From NCBI RefSeq assembly GCF_947492555.1, contig NZ_CANLNE010000003.1:930001-994000 (forward strand): a DNA stretch of 64,000 nucleotides, read 5' to 3'. The position numbers were made by a program, and so were the translations under genes. Position 1 is the stretch's first letter. The number at the start of each line of letters is the position of its first letter. This DNA comes from an uncultured Roseobacter sp. (GTDB lineage Bacteria > Pseudomonadota > Alphaproteobacteria > Rhodobacterales > Rhodobacteraceae). Below, in pieces: positions 1-8,459 of the stretch. The notes under the pieces were generated by a model, which ran no database searches, was not told where the DNA came from, and worked only from the letters and a program-made list of their open reading frames with translations.

Positions 1-613
1 CAGTGATCGGATCAGCCACGCAGAAGGAGGCGCAAAGCCGGATATTGCGCCCAATATCCAGCGCCGTCATGCGCAGCGAAAAAAGGGGCAGCGTGTCGAT
101 CCAGGCGCGTTCATTTGGCTTGTGACGTTCAGGGGAGAATGCCGCAGGATTCCGGTGGCCCACTTGCAGATGATTTTCGATAAACTGCATCGCGTCCAGA
201 ACCACTTTTTCAACGTCATCCAAAAACAAGTTGACCTTTTGACCCGCTGGATCAGCGGGCGTCTGGATCGGACCGCCTTGCAACTCCGGCAAGCCGTCGA
301 CCGGTGCCACTTCCAGGGTTTCAATGCACTCCGACGGCTGGCCTTCGTGGATTTGCAGGCAGAGCTGAACGGGGCTGGAGATCATGATGCCGGCCTGATC
401 CGTCGCAACGATTTTGGGTGGAGCAAACGGGTCAGTAAACGCAACAGCCTCCGCGCCAAGATCAATTTTCGCGGAATAGCCGGGGTCCTGAACAATAATG
501 AATGGCCGTTGATCGGGACAGATGGACCCGTCAAACATGGCCTTTGCCGGGTGCTGTGCCATTGCCGGAACAGTGACGAGCGTCAAAAGGGGCGCAAGGG
601 ACGTCAGTTTCAT
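1..613 (-). CDS. secreted protein of unknown function (3' end cut off by window edge)
   Basis: This reading frame runs leftward off the window, so only the first 204 residues are visible. It opens with MKLTSLAPLLTLVTVPAMAQ, a typical Sec signal peptide with an AMA-Q cleavage site, so the product is probably periplasmic. The mature part has a few cysteines (ICPDQ, QLCLQ, SECIE, RLCASFC) and no motif I recognise. The ATG lies 10 nt downstream of the thiD stop with a GAGG-type ribosome site, so it is probably the fourth gene of the thiamine salvage operon. A thiamine-related role is inferred from position only. Confidence 0.7.
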   Translation of the reverse strand, partial: MKLTSLAPLLTLVTVPAMAQHPAKAMFDGSICPDQRPFIIVQDPGYSAKIDLGAEAVAFTDPFAPPKIVATDQAGIMISSPVQLCLQIHEGQPSECIETLEVAPVDGLPELQGGPIQTPADPAGQKVNLFLDDVEKVVLDAMQFIENHLQVGHRNPAAFSPERHKPNERAWIDTLPLFSLRMTALDIGRNIRLCASFCVADPIT

Positions 614-623
614 GGTTCAGACC

Positions 624-1424
624 TCACTCGTAGAATTTGGCGAAGTGGTGGGTCGGGCCGTGGCCTTTGCCAACAGACAGGGTATCTGCGTCTGAGATAG
701 CTGCGGAGACATAGGCTTTGGCCGCCGTCACGGCCTCAGGCAAGGCCGCACCTTTACCTATGTGTGCTGCAAGAGCAGAGGACAGGGTGCACCCCGTGCC
801 ATGGGTGTTTTGCGTTAACGTACGCGATGCTTCGAACCACTGCGCCCTCTCTGACGTGACCAGTACATCGGGGCTTTGGGTGGCATCGAGATGCCCTCCC
901 TTCATCAAGACGGCCTTCGGGCCGAGTGTGCAGAGCGCCCTGCCCTGTGCCTCCATTTCCGCTCGCGTTGCGGCGGGTGCGCGATCGAGCAGATGAGCTG
1001 CCTCTGGCAGGTTTGGCGTGAGCACCGTCGCCAGTGGTAGCAGTTTCTCGCGCAGTGTTGCGATTGCATCCGCCGCCAACAGGGGAGCGCCCCCCTTGGC
1101 GATCATCACGGGGTCTAGGATCACCGGCACCTCTGGATGAGCGCTGATGGACTTTGCTACCGCGCTGGCAATCTGCGCATTCGCGATCATACCGATTTTG
1201 ATTGCAGCGACATGGATATCTGCAAAAACTGCTTCGATTTGGTCTGAAACAAACTCAGGCGGTATGAGATGCACACCGCTGACACCTTGGGTATTCTGAG
1301 CCGTCAGAGCGGTGACAGCGGCCATCGCGAAGGCGCCATTTGCTGAAATTGCCTTGATATCTGCCTGAATCCCGGCGCCACCGGAAGGGTCGGACCCGGC
1401 AATTGAAAGAACATTCACGATCAT
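624..1424 (-). CDS. thiD: hydroxymethylpyrimidine/phosphomethylpyrimidine kinase
   Basis: ThiD phosphorylates HMP and then HMP-P to give HMP-PP, the pyrimidine half of thiamine, in the cytoplasm. The 266-residue product has the family's N-terminal SIAGSDPSGGAG signature (residues 6-17), TPNLPEA (136-142), MKGGH (174-178) and the anion-hole/catalytic HGTGC (208-212). I start it at the internal ATG at 1424 rather than at the longest frame: AGGAG sits about 7 nt upstream, and this ATG overlaps the thiE stop as ATGA, which suggests translational coupling. It is the third gene of thiM-thiE-thiD behind a TPP riboswitch. Confidence 0.93.
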   Translation of the reverse strand: MIVNVLSIAGSDPSGGAGIQADIKAISANGAFAMAAVTALTAQNTQGVSGVHLIPPEFVSDQIEAVFADIHVAAIKIGMIANAQIASAVAKSISAHPEVPVILDPVMIAKGGAPLLAADAIATLREKLLPLATVLTPNLPEAAHLLDRAPAATRAEMEAQGRALCTLGPKAVLMKGGHLDATQSPDVLVTSERAQWFEASRTLTQNTHGTGCTLSSALAAHIGKGAALPEAVTAAKAYVSAAISDADTLSVGKGHGPTHHFAKFYE

Positions 1425-2062
1425 TTTGCGCTCCTGTTGTCTGGGCAAAGGAATGCGGCTGCGGCCAGCTGCGGATCTGTTTTCCCGCAGATGGCAGACA
1501 CAACGGACAGGCCATCAACGCCTGTTGCCATCACAACGGGCACATGGTCTGCCTTCAAACCGCCAATTGCCACTGTTGGTAGATCTGTTTCCGCAACCAA
1601 AGCAGCCAGACCGTCAAAGCCTATCGGACGCTCGTGATCCCTCTTGGTTCCGGTCGCAAAGACCGGCCCCAGACCCAGATAGTCGACGGGGGCAGTTTTC
1701 GCGGCCCGCACGGCCTGCGGTGTTTCGCAGGACAGACCTAAAATGCGGTCTGGTCCCAGCCTTGCACGTGCCTGATCGGGCGACCCATCACCTTGTCCGA
1801 TATGCGCCCCGTCAGCGCCAGACGCGACAGCCGCCTCCAGATCGTCGTTGACGACCAGCGGGACGCCGGTCCCTTTGAGAGCCAGCATCAAAGCGCGCGC
1901 CAAGGCAATGCGCTCGGCCGTGGTGGCAGGTTTGTCGCGCAGCTGCACCATCGTGACCCCGCCAGCGACAGCCCGTAGCACCGTGTCCACCACGCCCAGG
2001 TTCTTGCACAGCAGGGGATCGGTGACGAGGTAGAGGCGCAATGCCGCACGGTTCAATGCCAT
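1421..2062 (-). CDS. thiE: thiamine-phosphate synthase
   Basis: ThiE joins HMP-PP and HET-P into thiamine monophosphate. The 213-residue TIM-barrel protein carries the expected diphosphate/substrate residues: MVQLRDK (about 38-44), VNDD (about 71-74), GAHIGQGD and GLGPVFATGTK, followed by a glycine-rich phosphate loop (AIGGL). It overlaps the end of thiM by 10 nt and the start of thiD by 4 nt, so the three genes form one coupled transcript. thiM, thiE and thiD together take hydroxyethylthiazole and HMP to thiamine phosphate; no thiC or thiG is visible here, which fits a salvage role. Confidence 0.93.
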   Translation of the reverse strand: MALNRAALRLYLVTDPLLCKNLGVVDTVLRAVAGGVTMVQLRDKPATTAERIALARALMLALKGTGVPLVVNDDLEAAVASGADGAHIGQGDGSPDQARARLGPDRILGLSCETPQAVRAAKTAPVDYLGLGPVFATGTKRDHERPIGFDGLAALVAETDLPTVAIGGLKADHVPVVMATGVDGLSVVSAICGKTDPQLAAAAFLCPDNRSAK

Positions 2063-2838
2063 TGGATCAACGCGTCCCCGGCAAAGTTGACAGGTTTGGT
2101 CTGCGATAACGCATCCAGGAAGGCGACTTGAAAACTTCCGGGGCCATTGGCGGTCCGCGCTGCGCGCTCGCCTGCATATCCGAACATCGACAGGGCCGTC
2201 AGTGCCGCCTCGAAAGGCGGCGCGACGGCCACACAGGCCCCCATCAATGCGGTCAGGGAGCAGCCCATCGCAGTCACCTTTGGCATGAGTTCAGACCCAC
2301 CAGCGACATGCGCCTTTCGGGTGCCATCGGTGACAAAATCCTCCTGACCCGTTATTGCCACGACGCACCCCTGCGCCTTTGCAAACGCGGTGGCGGCACC
2401 CTCGGCATCGGCCACACTGTTTCCGCTATCGGCCCCTTTGCCTGCCGTTGCCGTGCCGCTCAGCGCCAGAATTTCAGAGGCGTTCCCCCGCACAATCGCA
2501 GGGCCCCTTGCGATCAGATCCCGCACAACCTGGCCGCGATAAGGTGTCGCAAAATGGGCCACCGGATCGAGCACCCAAGCTGTGTCCGACGCTGTGGCCG
2601 TATCTGCGGCCTTTTGCATCGCCCTGACCCAGGCCGGGGACAATGTGCCGATGTTAATGGTCAGGGCGCCGCTGACAGGTACAAAATCCGCAACCTCTGC
2701 CTCGGCATGAACCATGGCAGGCGACGCACCTGCCGCCAGCAAGACGTTAGCGGCGATGTTCATGGCAACATAGTTCGTGATGCAATGAACAAGTGGGGAT
2801 TGCCTGTGCAAGGCTGACACTACGTCTTCTGTCTTCAC
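2053..2838 (-). CDS. thiM: hydroxyethylthiazole kinase
   Basis: ThiM phosphorylates 4-methyl-5-(2-hydroxyethyl)thiazole for thiamine salvage. The 261-residue ribokinase-fold protein has the family N-terminus (SPLVHCITNYVAMNIAAN), the MVHAEAEV segment and the C-terminal AMGCSLTAL loop with the active-site cysteine. The start is GTG at 2838, with GGAG 8 nt upstream. First gene of the operon; its 5' leader holds a TPP riboswitch and a stem that could cover the initiation region. Confidence 0.92.
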   Translation of the reverse strand: MKTEDVVSALHRQSPLVHCITNYVAMNIAANVLLAAGASPAMVHAEAEVADFVPVSGALTINIGTLSPAWVRAMQKAADTATASDTAWVLDPVAHFATPYRGQVVRDLIARGPAIVRGNASEILALSGTATAGKGADSGNSVADAEGAATAFAKAQGCVVAITGQEDFVTDGTRKAHVAGGSELMPKVTAMGCSLTALMGACVAVAPPFEAALTALSMFGYAGERAARTANGPGSFQVAFLDALSQTKPVNFAGDALIQWH

Positions 2839-2873
2839 GGTCTCTTCTCCGACCGGCGAAACAAGGAAGACCG
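2838..2873 (-). promoter_or_regulatory. possible expression-platform stem covering the thiM initiation region
   Basis: In the thiM leader, CGGTCTTC (2866-2873) can pair with GAAGAGACCG (2838-2847, with a 2-nt bulge). The 3' arm runs from just after the GGAG ribosome site to the first base of the GTG start. Such pairing would hinder initiation, as in translationally acting TPP riboswitches. Base complementarity is seen; the regulatory role is inferred. Confidence 0.4.
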
Positions 2874-2889
2874 CGAAAAAGCGACTTTT

Positions 2890-2962
2890 ACCCTCCCTCC
2901 GCCAGCATTATCTGGTTCAGGTTCAAAGGGTACTTCTCAGCCATCAGGCGCCCCCGGTCATG
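2890..2962 (-). promoter_or_regulatory. TPP (THI-box) riboswitch
   Basis: Reading the minus strand, the aptamer core is clear: GGGGGCGCC, then GGCTGAGA, then ACCC, GAACCTGAACCAGATAATG and GCTGGCGGAGGG. These are the conserved P2/P3 loop (CUGAGA) and the pyrophosphate-binding P4/P5 segments of the TPP riboswitch. It sits about 50 nt upstream of the thiM GTG. The exact ends of the P1 stem are uncertain. Confidence 0.92.
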
Positions 2963-4031
2963 CCTTGGTAGTCAAGCCTTGGGAGATCTGTCAACCGTTG
3001 CAAGCGTCCGCAGGTCAGGTTTTCCGTTGCTGAGATGCAATCCTTGCAAGGCCGGCATCCAGTCGCATCGCCGCTATGACCACAGTATCCGCAAAACCGG
3101 GAGTGGAGGTCCCCTGGGCGTAAAGCTCAGACAACAACCAAGCGGTCAAGCGTGCACAGCGGGCAGTATTACAGGTCTCGCTTCCCTGTTCTCAACGGCG
3201 CGGACCAGGCGGTACCCGCAGCTAAGATGGGTTCCATCGAGGCGATGTTGTAAGGATATGAGAAACTTAAACAAAAAAACTGTAAGGTTCTGTTATCATT
3301 ACAATTAGTAAGTTGTTATTCGATGTTCTCGACATTAAGAGAATAGCTTTTCACGGCTTAGCGGATACAGCGCATGCCGGTTGTGGCGTCTGAGCGGTAC
3401 AAATGTTTTGCATCCTTGTCGACAGCGCCCGGTGCCGCCCCGGGTTGTCCTCGGTCACTCAAGCGAAAAGTCGGTGCGCAATCGCAGTATCGTGCATCTG
3501 AAAGAGGCGTGCTTTCCGCGTTGGCAAGTGATGTAGCGACGCTCTCCGCAAGCGGCACCGCTTTGGTTTTGTCGCCGGGATACGTCCAACTGGTGGGGTA
3601 TATTTGGATTTCAATCGTCCAGACTGGTCGCGTCCGCACTGGTTTTGGGCTTCATCGCTGGACCCGTGCGCGTCGCATCAAGCGCCTTCTGCTGAGCTGG
3701 AGCGATCATTGGATGTGAGTTGGGGCACTAAGACGCCGGGACGGACGACTTCCGTCTCCAGGGCTTCCGCTACGTGTTTACCGCCGGACGCTGCGCCACT
3801 CCAACAGTCTCACACGGGCTTCGCAGCTTGTTGTTCACAACCTGCCTGCGAAGACGGTCAACTCCGGTCCATTCCCAACAGTTGTTTTACGACCGCATCA
3901 GAGAGTTTTTACACCACGCCCCCGTCGTGGCGGAGAAAGGTGTCAAGAACATGATGGTCGCTTGCCAAGACAGGCCACAAGGGGGCGAAGGCCACCGCCC
4001 ATCCCATTGTGATTTTTCGCAATCGCCGGGC
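2963..4031. other. about 1 kb without a convincing gene
   Basis: Several short frames are open here on both strands, but none has a recognisable motif, a good ribosome site or the strong third-position GC of the neighbours. The most protein-like are a 93-codon minus frame with a GTG start (3358-3639) and the end of a minus frame stopping at 3015-3017 that reads STPGFADTVVIAAMRLDAG. Positions 3240-3360 are AT-rich. It may be decayed coding sequence or regulatory DNA upstream of the riboswitch. I see no transposase, terminal repeats or tRNA. Confidence 0.4.
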
Positions 4032-4475
4032 TTAGTCCAGCTCGAACGTGATACCGAAAGTCAGCACGCCGTCCGTTGATTGCCCGTCTGCGGGCAGCAG
4101 TTGCGTAAAGAAGTTCCGGTAGCGCGCCTGGAGACCGATGAGCGGGATCACGTCGCCAATGGAATGATCGAACCGGTCGCCTTCGCCGGGATAGACGGCG
4201 AGGCCCGCGAAGACGCCAACCTCGAATTCCGTCGCAACCTCCACATCGTAGCCGATCGAGACCAGCGGCGAGACATTGGAATAGCTGTTCTGGAAAACGC
4301 CGACAGTGTAGTCGAACACCTCCCGCTCCCAAGTGAGGAACACACCGGGATTGAATTCGCGAAAATCTTCAGTGGCATTGAAGTGCTCTGACCCCAACAG
4401 GATCGACACACGGTCTGGGCCTGCGAGCGCAGTGGTCGGCAGCGCCGCGGCAAGGATCAGGGCAGGCAACTTCAT
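4032..4475 (-). CDS. small outer-membrane beta-barrel-like protein
   Basis: The 147-residue product begins with a clear Sec signal peptide (MKLPALILAAALPTTALA). The rest alternates aromatic/hydrophobic and polar residues in short strands and ends in FGITFELD, so it is probably a small outer-membrane barrel of about eight strands. The SEHFNATEDFREFNPGVF segment resembles small barrel proteins that carry an HFN...NPG motif. No enzyme active site can be assigned. It lies downstream of, and on the same strand as, the acyl-CoA ligase, 82 nt away, and could be a separate transcript. Confidence 0.7.
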   Translation of the reverse strand: MKLPALILAAALPTTALAGPDRVSILLGSEHFNATEDFREFNPGVFLTWEREVFDYTVGVFQNSYSNVSPLVSIGYDVEVATEFEVGVFAGLAVYPGEGDRFDHSIGDVIPLIGLQARYRNFFTQLLPADGQSTDGVLTFGITFELD

Positions 4476-4557
4476 AGCGTGTCTCCGGGGGCGAAAGTGT
4501 AATCACAGGTAGAAACCCTTCTAGGGCACTTTGTCGGACCTTTGGGTTAAAAGAGCC

Positions 4558-6177
4558 TTACGTCAGCAAGATCTTTGCAAAAGTGTCCCGCAAGTCACGT
4601 TTCAGGACTTTGCCCGTCGCATTGCGCGGCAGGGCATCGGTGAATACGACCTTGTCCGGGATTTGCCATTTGGCGATCTTGCCCTCGAAGAAGGCGAGCA
4701 GGTCATCCGCGTCCGGCTCCACGCCTTCCGCCTTGACCGCAACCAGCACCGGCCGTTCGTCCCATTTGGGATGGGGTGCGCCGATCACCGCGGCATCGCT
4801 GAGGTGCGGGTGGCCGATCGCGATGTTTTCGAGCTCTACCGAGCTGATCCATTCGCCCCCTGATTTGATGATGTCCTTGGACCGGTCGCGGATGGTCAGA
4901 TAACCCTCCGGGTCCAGAGTGGCGATGTCACCGGTGTTGAACCAGCCGTTCTGCAGGGTTTCGTGCGATGTTGTGCGGAAATAGGCATCCAGTATGAAGT
5001 GTCCGCGCACCAGCAATTCGCCCTGTGTCTTGCCGTCATGCGGCAGAGGATTTCCAGCCTCGTCGACAATGGCCAGCTCAACACCCCAAGGCGGCCGTCC
5101 CTGATTTTCACGCAGCCGGTGCAACGCCTCGGTCTCAAGATCCAGATGTTTGGCCAGCGGCTGATTGACGGACCCGATGGGCGACATCTCCGTCATGCCC
5201 CAAGCGTGGATGGTTTCCACCCCGAAGGTGTCGCGAAACGCCGCGATCATCGAGGGCGGACAGGCAGAGCCGCCGACGACCGTTCGTTGCAGGCTGTTCA
5301 ACGTACTGCCTGCCTTCTCTGCTTCGCCCAGCAGTCCCAGCCAGATGGTGGGCACCCCAAGGGCGATGGAAACCTTGTGTGTGTCAATCAGGGCCACCAG
5401 CGATGGCCCGTCCAGCCCAGGACCCGGAAGAACCATCCGCGCGCCCACCATCGCGCAAGCATATGGCGTGCCCCAGGCGTTGACATGGAACATCGGCACA
5501 ACCGGCAGCACCACGTCCATGGCGGAAAACCCGAGGCTGTCCTTCAGGTTGCAGGCAAGGCTGTGCAGCACGGTGGACCGGTGCGAGAAAAGCACGCCCT
5601 TGGGATTCCCGGTGGTACCGGAGGTGTAGCAGAGACTGGACGCGGTCAGCTCATCGAAGTGCGGCCATTGATACTCCGCGTCCCCCTGCGCCAGCAGATC
5701 GTCATAGGCGGTGATGCCGGGCAGAATTTCTGCGGCAGCACCCACGGTGTCGTCCAGCAGCACGATGTGTTTCAGCGTGGTCAGCTGGTCACGGATGGAG
5801 GCGACTAGCGGCGCAAAGGTGGCGTCGATGAACAGCACCTCATCCTCGGCATGGTTGATGATGTAGACAAGCTGATCTGGAAAAAGGCGCGGGTTGATCG
5901 TGTGACAGACAAAGCTGCCGCCTGACACACCGAAATAAATCTCCAGATGCCGCCGATTGTTCCAAGCGATGGTGGCGCAGCGGGTCTGGGGTCTCAGCCC
6001 GAGGCTATCCAGCGCGCTGACCAGTAGTTTTGCGTTGCGGTTCACCGCGCCCCAGCTGGTCGTCTCATGCCCACCGCCGGTATTGACGGAGACGATTGGC
6101 GTGTCGCCGTGATAGCGCGCCGCATGATCGATGAGCGAAGAAATCAGCAAAGGGGCTGTCATCATCTGGCCAAGCAT
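4558..6177 (-). CDS. acyl-CoA ligase, DmdB-like (AMP-forming)
   Basis: Adenylate-forming ligase that activates a carboxylic acid to its CoA thioester using ATP. The 539-residue protein has the P-loop TSGTTGNPKG (185-194), the hinge region DRSKDIIKSGGEWIS and the C-terminal catalytic lysine in NATGKVLKR. The N-terminus (MLGQMMT, then LLISSLIDHAARYHG) and the AWNNRRHLEIYFG segment are, from memory, those of the roseobacter 3-methylmercaptopropionyl-CoA ligase DmdB of DMSP demethylation, but medium-chain fatty-acyl-CoA ligases of the same family are similar. Start chosen at 6177, with GGGAGA about 7 nt upstream. Substrate assignment is tentative. Confidence 0.85.
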   Translation of the reverse strand: MLGQMMTAPLLISSLIDHAARYHGDTPIVSVNTGGGHETTSWGAVNRNAKLLVSALDSLGLRPQTRCATIAWNNRRHLEIYFGVSGGSFVCHTINPRLFPDQLVYIINHAEDEVLFIDATFAPLVASIRDQLTTLKHIVLLDDTVGAAAEILPGITAYDDLLAQGDAEYQWPHFDELTASSLCYTSGTTGNPKGVLFSHRSTVLHSLACNLKDSLGFSAMDVVLPVVPMFHVNAWGTPYACAMVGARMVLPGPGLDGPSLVALIDTHKVSIALGVPTIWLGLLGEAEKAGSTLNSLQRTVVGGSACPPSMIAAFRDTFGVETIHAWGMTEMSPIGSVNQPLAKHLDLETEALHRLRENQGRPPWGVELAIVDEAGNPLPHDGKTQGELLVRGHFILDAYFRTTSHETLQNGWFNTGDIATLDPEGYLTIRDRSKDIIKSGGEWISSVELENIAIGHPHLSDAAVIGAPHPKWDERPVLVAVKAEGVEPDADDLLAFFEGKIAKWQIPDKVVFTDALPRNATGKVLKRDLRDTFAKILLT

Positions 6178-6304
6178 TGTGATCTCCCGTCACGTGTCGG
6201 TCTTGGTGTACGGAGCGCAGGTGCAGGCCCGTCCCCTACCCTGCCTTGAGGGCCGCGCGCTGGCAAGTCTTGGCAAATTCGCTCCCAGTGCGTAAGGGAG
6301 CGGT

Positions 6305-6787
6305 ATGACCCTCCAATACCACACGCCGCTGTCCCTTGAGCGCCAATTGGCGCTTGGCATTGATCCGCCCGCACCGCTCGCAATGGCGGACCGGGTGCGA
6401 TTTTCAGAGCTGGATGTGCTCAATCACGTGAACAATGCGGTCTATATGCATTGGTTCGAAACGCTGCGTATCAAGTACACGCAGGAGTGGGGCTTGTCGC
6501 GTTATATGGGCAGTGAAGATGACCCGCGGATCGTGATCCGGTCAGGCCAAATCCATTACCGGCAGGAAATGCGCATGGATGAAGACTATGTAGTGACCTG
6601 CGGCTGTATCGGGTTCCGCACCACGTCGTTTTCACTGGCGCAGACGCTCTGGGCTGGCGGCACACTGCGCGCTACGTTTGACTGTGTGCTGGTACTGCTG
6701 AATGCGGACGGATCAGGCCGCTATCCGATCCCCGGGGACGTGCGGCGGAAAATGATCGATATCGACGGCGCACAACCGCATCGCTAA
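6305..6787 (+). CDS. acyl-CoA thioesterase, 4-hydroxybenzoyl-CoA type hotdog fold
   Basis: A 160-residue single hotdog-domain thioesterase. The signature VRFSELDVLNHVNNAVYMHWFE (about 32-53) is that of the 4HBT/YbgC-like group, with the catalytic acidic residue in SELD and the following HVNN loop; these enzymes hydrolyse acyl-CoAs in the cytoplasm. It is divergent from the acyl-CoA ligase (127 bp apart), so ligase and thioesterase may act on related substrates, but that link is inferred from position only. A palindromic repeat begins 2 nt after the stop. Confidence 0.85.
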   Translation: MTLQYHTPLSLERQLALGIDPPAPLAMADRVRFSELDVLNHVNNAVYMHWFETLRIKYTQEWGLSRYMGSEDDPRIVIRSGQIHYRQEMRMDEDYVVTCGCIGFRTTSFSLAQTLWAGGTLRATFDCVLVLLNADGSGRYPIPGDVRRKMIDIDGAQPHR

Positions 6788-6788
6788 G

Positions 6789-6861
6789 GGTGGCCTGAAG
6801 CCCACCCTACCTGCCATTCGAGACGGTTTCAGCCAGCAGGTAAGGTGGGCTTCAGGCCACC
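6789..6861. repeat. long inverted repeat between convergent genes, member of a dispersed repeat
   Basis: Two 26-nt arms (6789-6814 and 6836-6861) are inverted copies with one mismatch, separated by 21 nt. Each arm also contains a smaller palindrome (GGTGGCC...GCCCACC). The segment GCCCACCCTACCTGC recurs at 42278-42292. It lies between the convergent thioesterase and pgi stops and could act as a transcription end in both directions, although there is no T-run. It is probably a repetitive extragenic palindrome. Confidence 0.85.
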
Positions 6862-6866
6862 TTTGC

Positions 6867-8459
6867 TCAGGCTTGGTGTTGGCGTATGAAGGTGACCAAC
6901 TGGGCGGTTGACCCATCCTTGCCCTGCGGATCGGCGGACCCTTCGACCACAGGCTGTAGGGATGTCGCTAATTCCTTGCCCAACTCCACCCCCCATTGAT
7001 CGTACGAGTTGATGCCCAGAACCACGCCTTCGACAAAGACGCGGTGTTCATAAAGCGCCACAATTTGCCCCAGCGTGAAAGGGTCCAGTTTCGGATAGAC
7101 CAATGTGGTCGAGGGGCGGTTCCCGGTGAAAACACGGTGATGCGCTTGGCGCTTCAACTCTTCCCCTGTGAAACCCGCTGCCTGCATTTTGCCCCGTGCC
7201 TCATCAAGACTGCGGCCCCGCATCAAGGCTTCGGATTGGGCCAGACAATTCGCAATCAGCAGCTGATGATGATGCGCCAGTTCTGCCTCATGCCCCTCTG
7301 CCGCAATCATGAATTCACAGGGCACCACGCGCGTGCCCTGATGGATGAGCTGATAAAACGCGTGCTGTCCGTTTGTCCCTGCTGCGCCCCAAACCACAGG
7401 ACCACTTGGGACCGCGACGGGCGTGCCATCCATCTGCACACCCTTGCCATTAGATTCCATTTCAAGTTGCTGCAAGTAGTCGGGCAGCTTTGCCAACCGC
7501 TGATCGTAGGGCAAAACCGCGCGGCTGGCATGGCCGCAGACCTGTGCATGCCAAAGGCCCACCAGCGCGAGCATGACCGGCAGATTCTCTGCCCATTCAG
7601 CGGCGCGGAAGTGCCTGTCCATGTCTTGGCCACCCCGCAGGAAAGCGTCGAACCCCTTGGGTCCAATGGCGATCATCAGGGACAGGCCAATCGGTCCCCA
7701 GACCGAATAGCGCCCGCCAACCCAATCCTCGAACCCAAAGACACGCTCTGCCGGGATGCCGAAGTCGCGGGTCTTTTCTTCGGAGGTACTCAGCGCCGCG
7801 AACTGCGCTGATGGATCACCCCCGTGATCCTGCATCCAGGCTCTGGCCGTGCGGGCATTGGTCATCGTCTCGATGGTCGTGAAGGTCTTGGAGGCCACGA
7901 TCACCAGCGTCGTCCTGGCATCCAACCCGCGCAGCGTGTCGGCGATATGCGCGCCGTCAACGTTCGACACAAAATGGCAGCGCGGCCCGTCGTGGTAGGG
8001 CGAGAGCGCCTCAACCGCCATCGCTGGACCCAGATCGGAGCCGCCGATGCCGATGTTCACCACATCGGTGATCTCGCTGTCCCGCACGTGATTGGCATAG
8101 ATCCGCATCCGCTCCAGCGTCGCCAGCACGTCGGGCATGACATCGAAACCGTCCACCAGAACCGGCCCACCGTCGAGATTGCGCAAGGCGGTGTGCAGCA
8201 CCGCACGCCCTTCGGTGTCATTGATGGGCGCCCCTGAGAACATGGCCTCGCGTTTCTCTGCAACACCCGCCGCCTGCACAAGATCGATCAGGGCCGCACG
8301 GGTCGCGTCGTCGATGTTCGTCTTGGAATAGTCAAAGAGCATATCGCCCGTCTGTGCGCTGAATTGCGCCGCACGATCAGGCGTTTCAAAAAGGGATAAG
8401 ATCGACCGCCCCTCGGTTTTCTCAAGGCGGATCCGCAAAGCGTCCCATTGTGCAGTCAT
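6867..8459 (-). CDS. pgi: glucose-6-phosphate isomerase
   Basis: Pgi interconverts glucose-6-phosphate and fructose-6-phosphate. The 530-residue protein shows the family signatures [13 protein letters not shown] and [11 protein letters not shown] (catalytic Glu), the histidine in [14 protein letters not shown] and the C-terminal [12 protein letters not shown] with its lysine. Length is normal for bacterial Pgi. I start at the ATG at 8459 because it overlaps the pgl stop as ATGA; the upstream in-frame ATG would sit inside pgl. Last gene of zwf-pgl-pgi, which lets fructose-6-phosphate feed back into the Entner-Doudoroff route usual in roseobacters. Confidence 0.96.
   Translation of the reverse strand: MTAQWDALRIRLEKTEGRSILSLFETPDRAAQFSAQTGDMLFDYSKTNIDDATRAALIDLVQAAGVAEKREAMFSGAPINDTEGRAVLHTALRNLDGGPVLVDGFDVMPDVLATLERMRIYANHVRDSEITDVVNIGIGGSDLGPAMAVEALSPYHDGPRCHFVSNVDGAHIADTLRGLDARTTLVIVASKTFTTIETMTNARTARAWMQDHGGDPSAQFAALSTSEEKTRDFGIPAERVFGFEDWVGGRYSVWGPIGLSLMIAIGPKGFDAFLRGGQDMDRHFRAAEWAENLPVMLALVGLWHAQVCGHASRAVLPYDQRLAKLPDYLQQLEMESNGKGVQMDGTPVAVPSGPVVWGAAGTNGQHAFYQLIHQGTRVVPCEFMIAAEGHEAELAHHHQLLIANCLAQSEALMRGRSLDEARGKMQAAGFTGEELKRQAHHRVFTGNRPSTTLVYPKLDPFTLGQIVALYEHRVFVEGVVLGINSYDQWGVELGKELATSLQPVVEGSADPQGKDGSTAQLVTFIRQHQA

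Noticed and set aside
2793-3308. 171-codon plus-strand frame across the TPP riboswitch
   Set aside because: It crosses the thiM start, its leader and the aptamer, and has no family resemblance; the riboswitch explains the sequence.
3358-3639. 93-codon minus-strand frame with GTG start
   Set aside because: No ribosome site, modest third-position GC, an equally long frame on the other strand, and no recognisable motif. Mentioned only under the gene-poor stretch.
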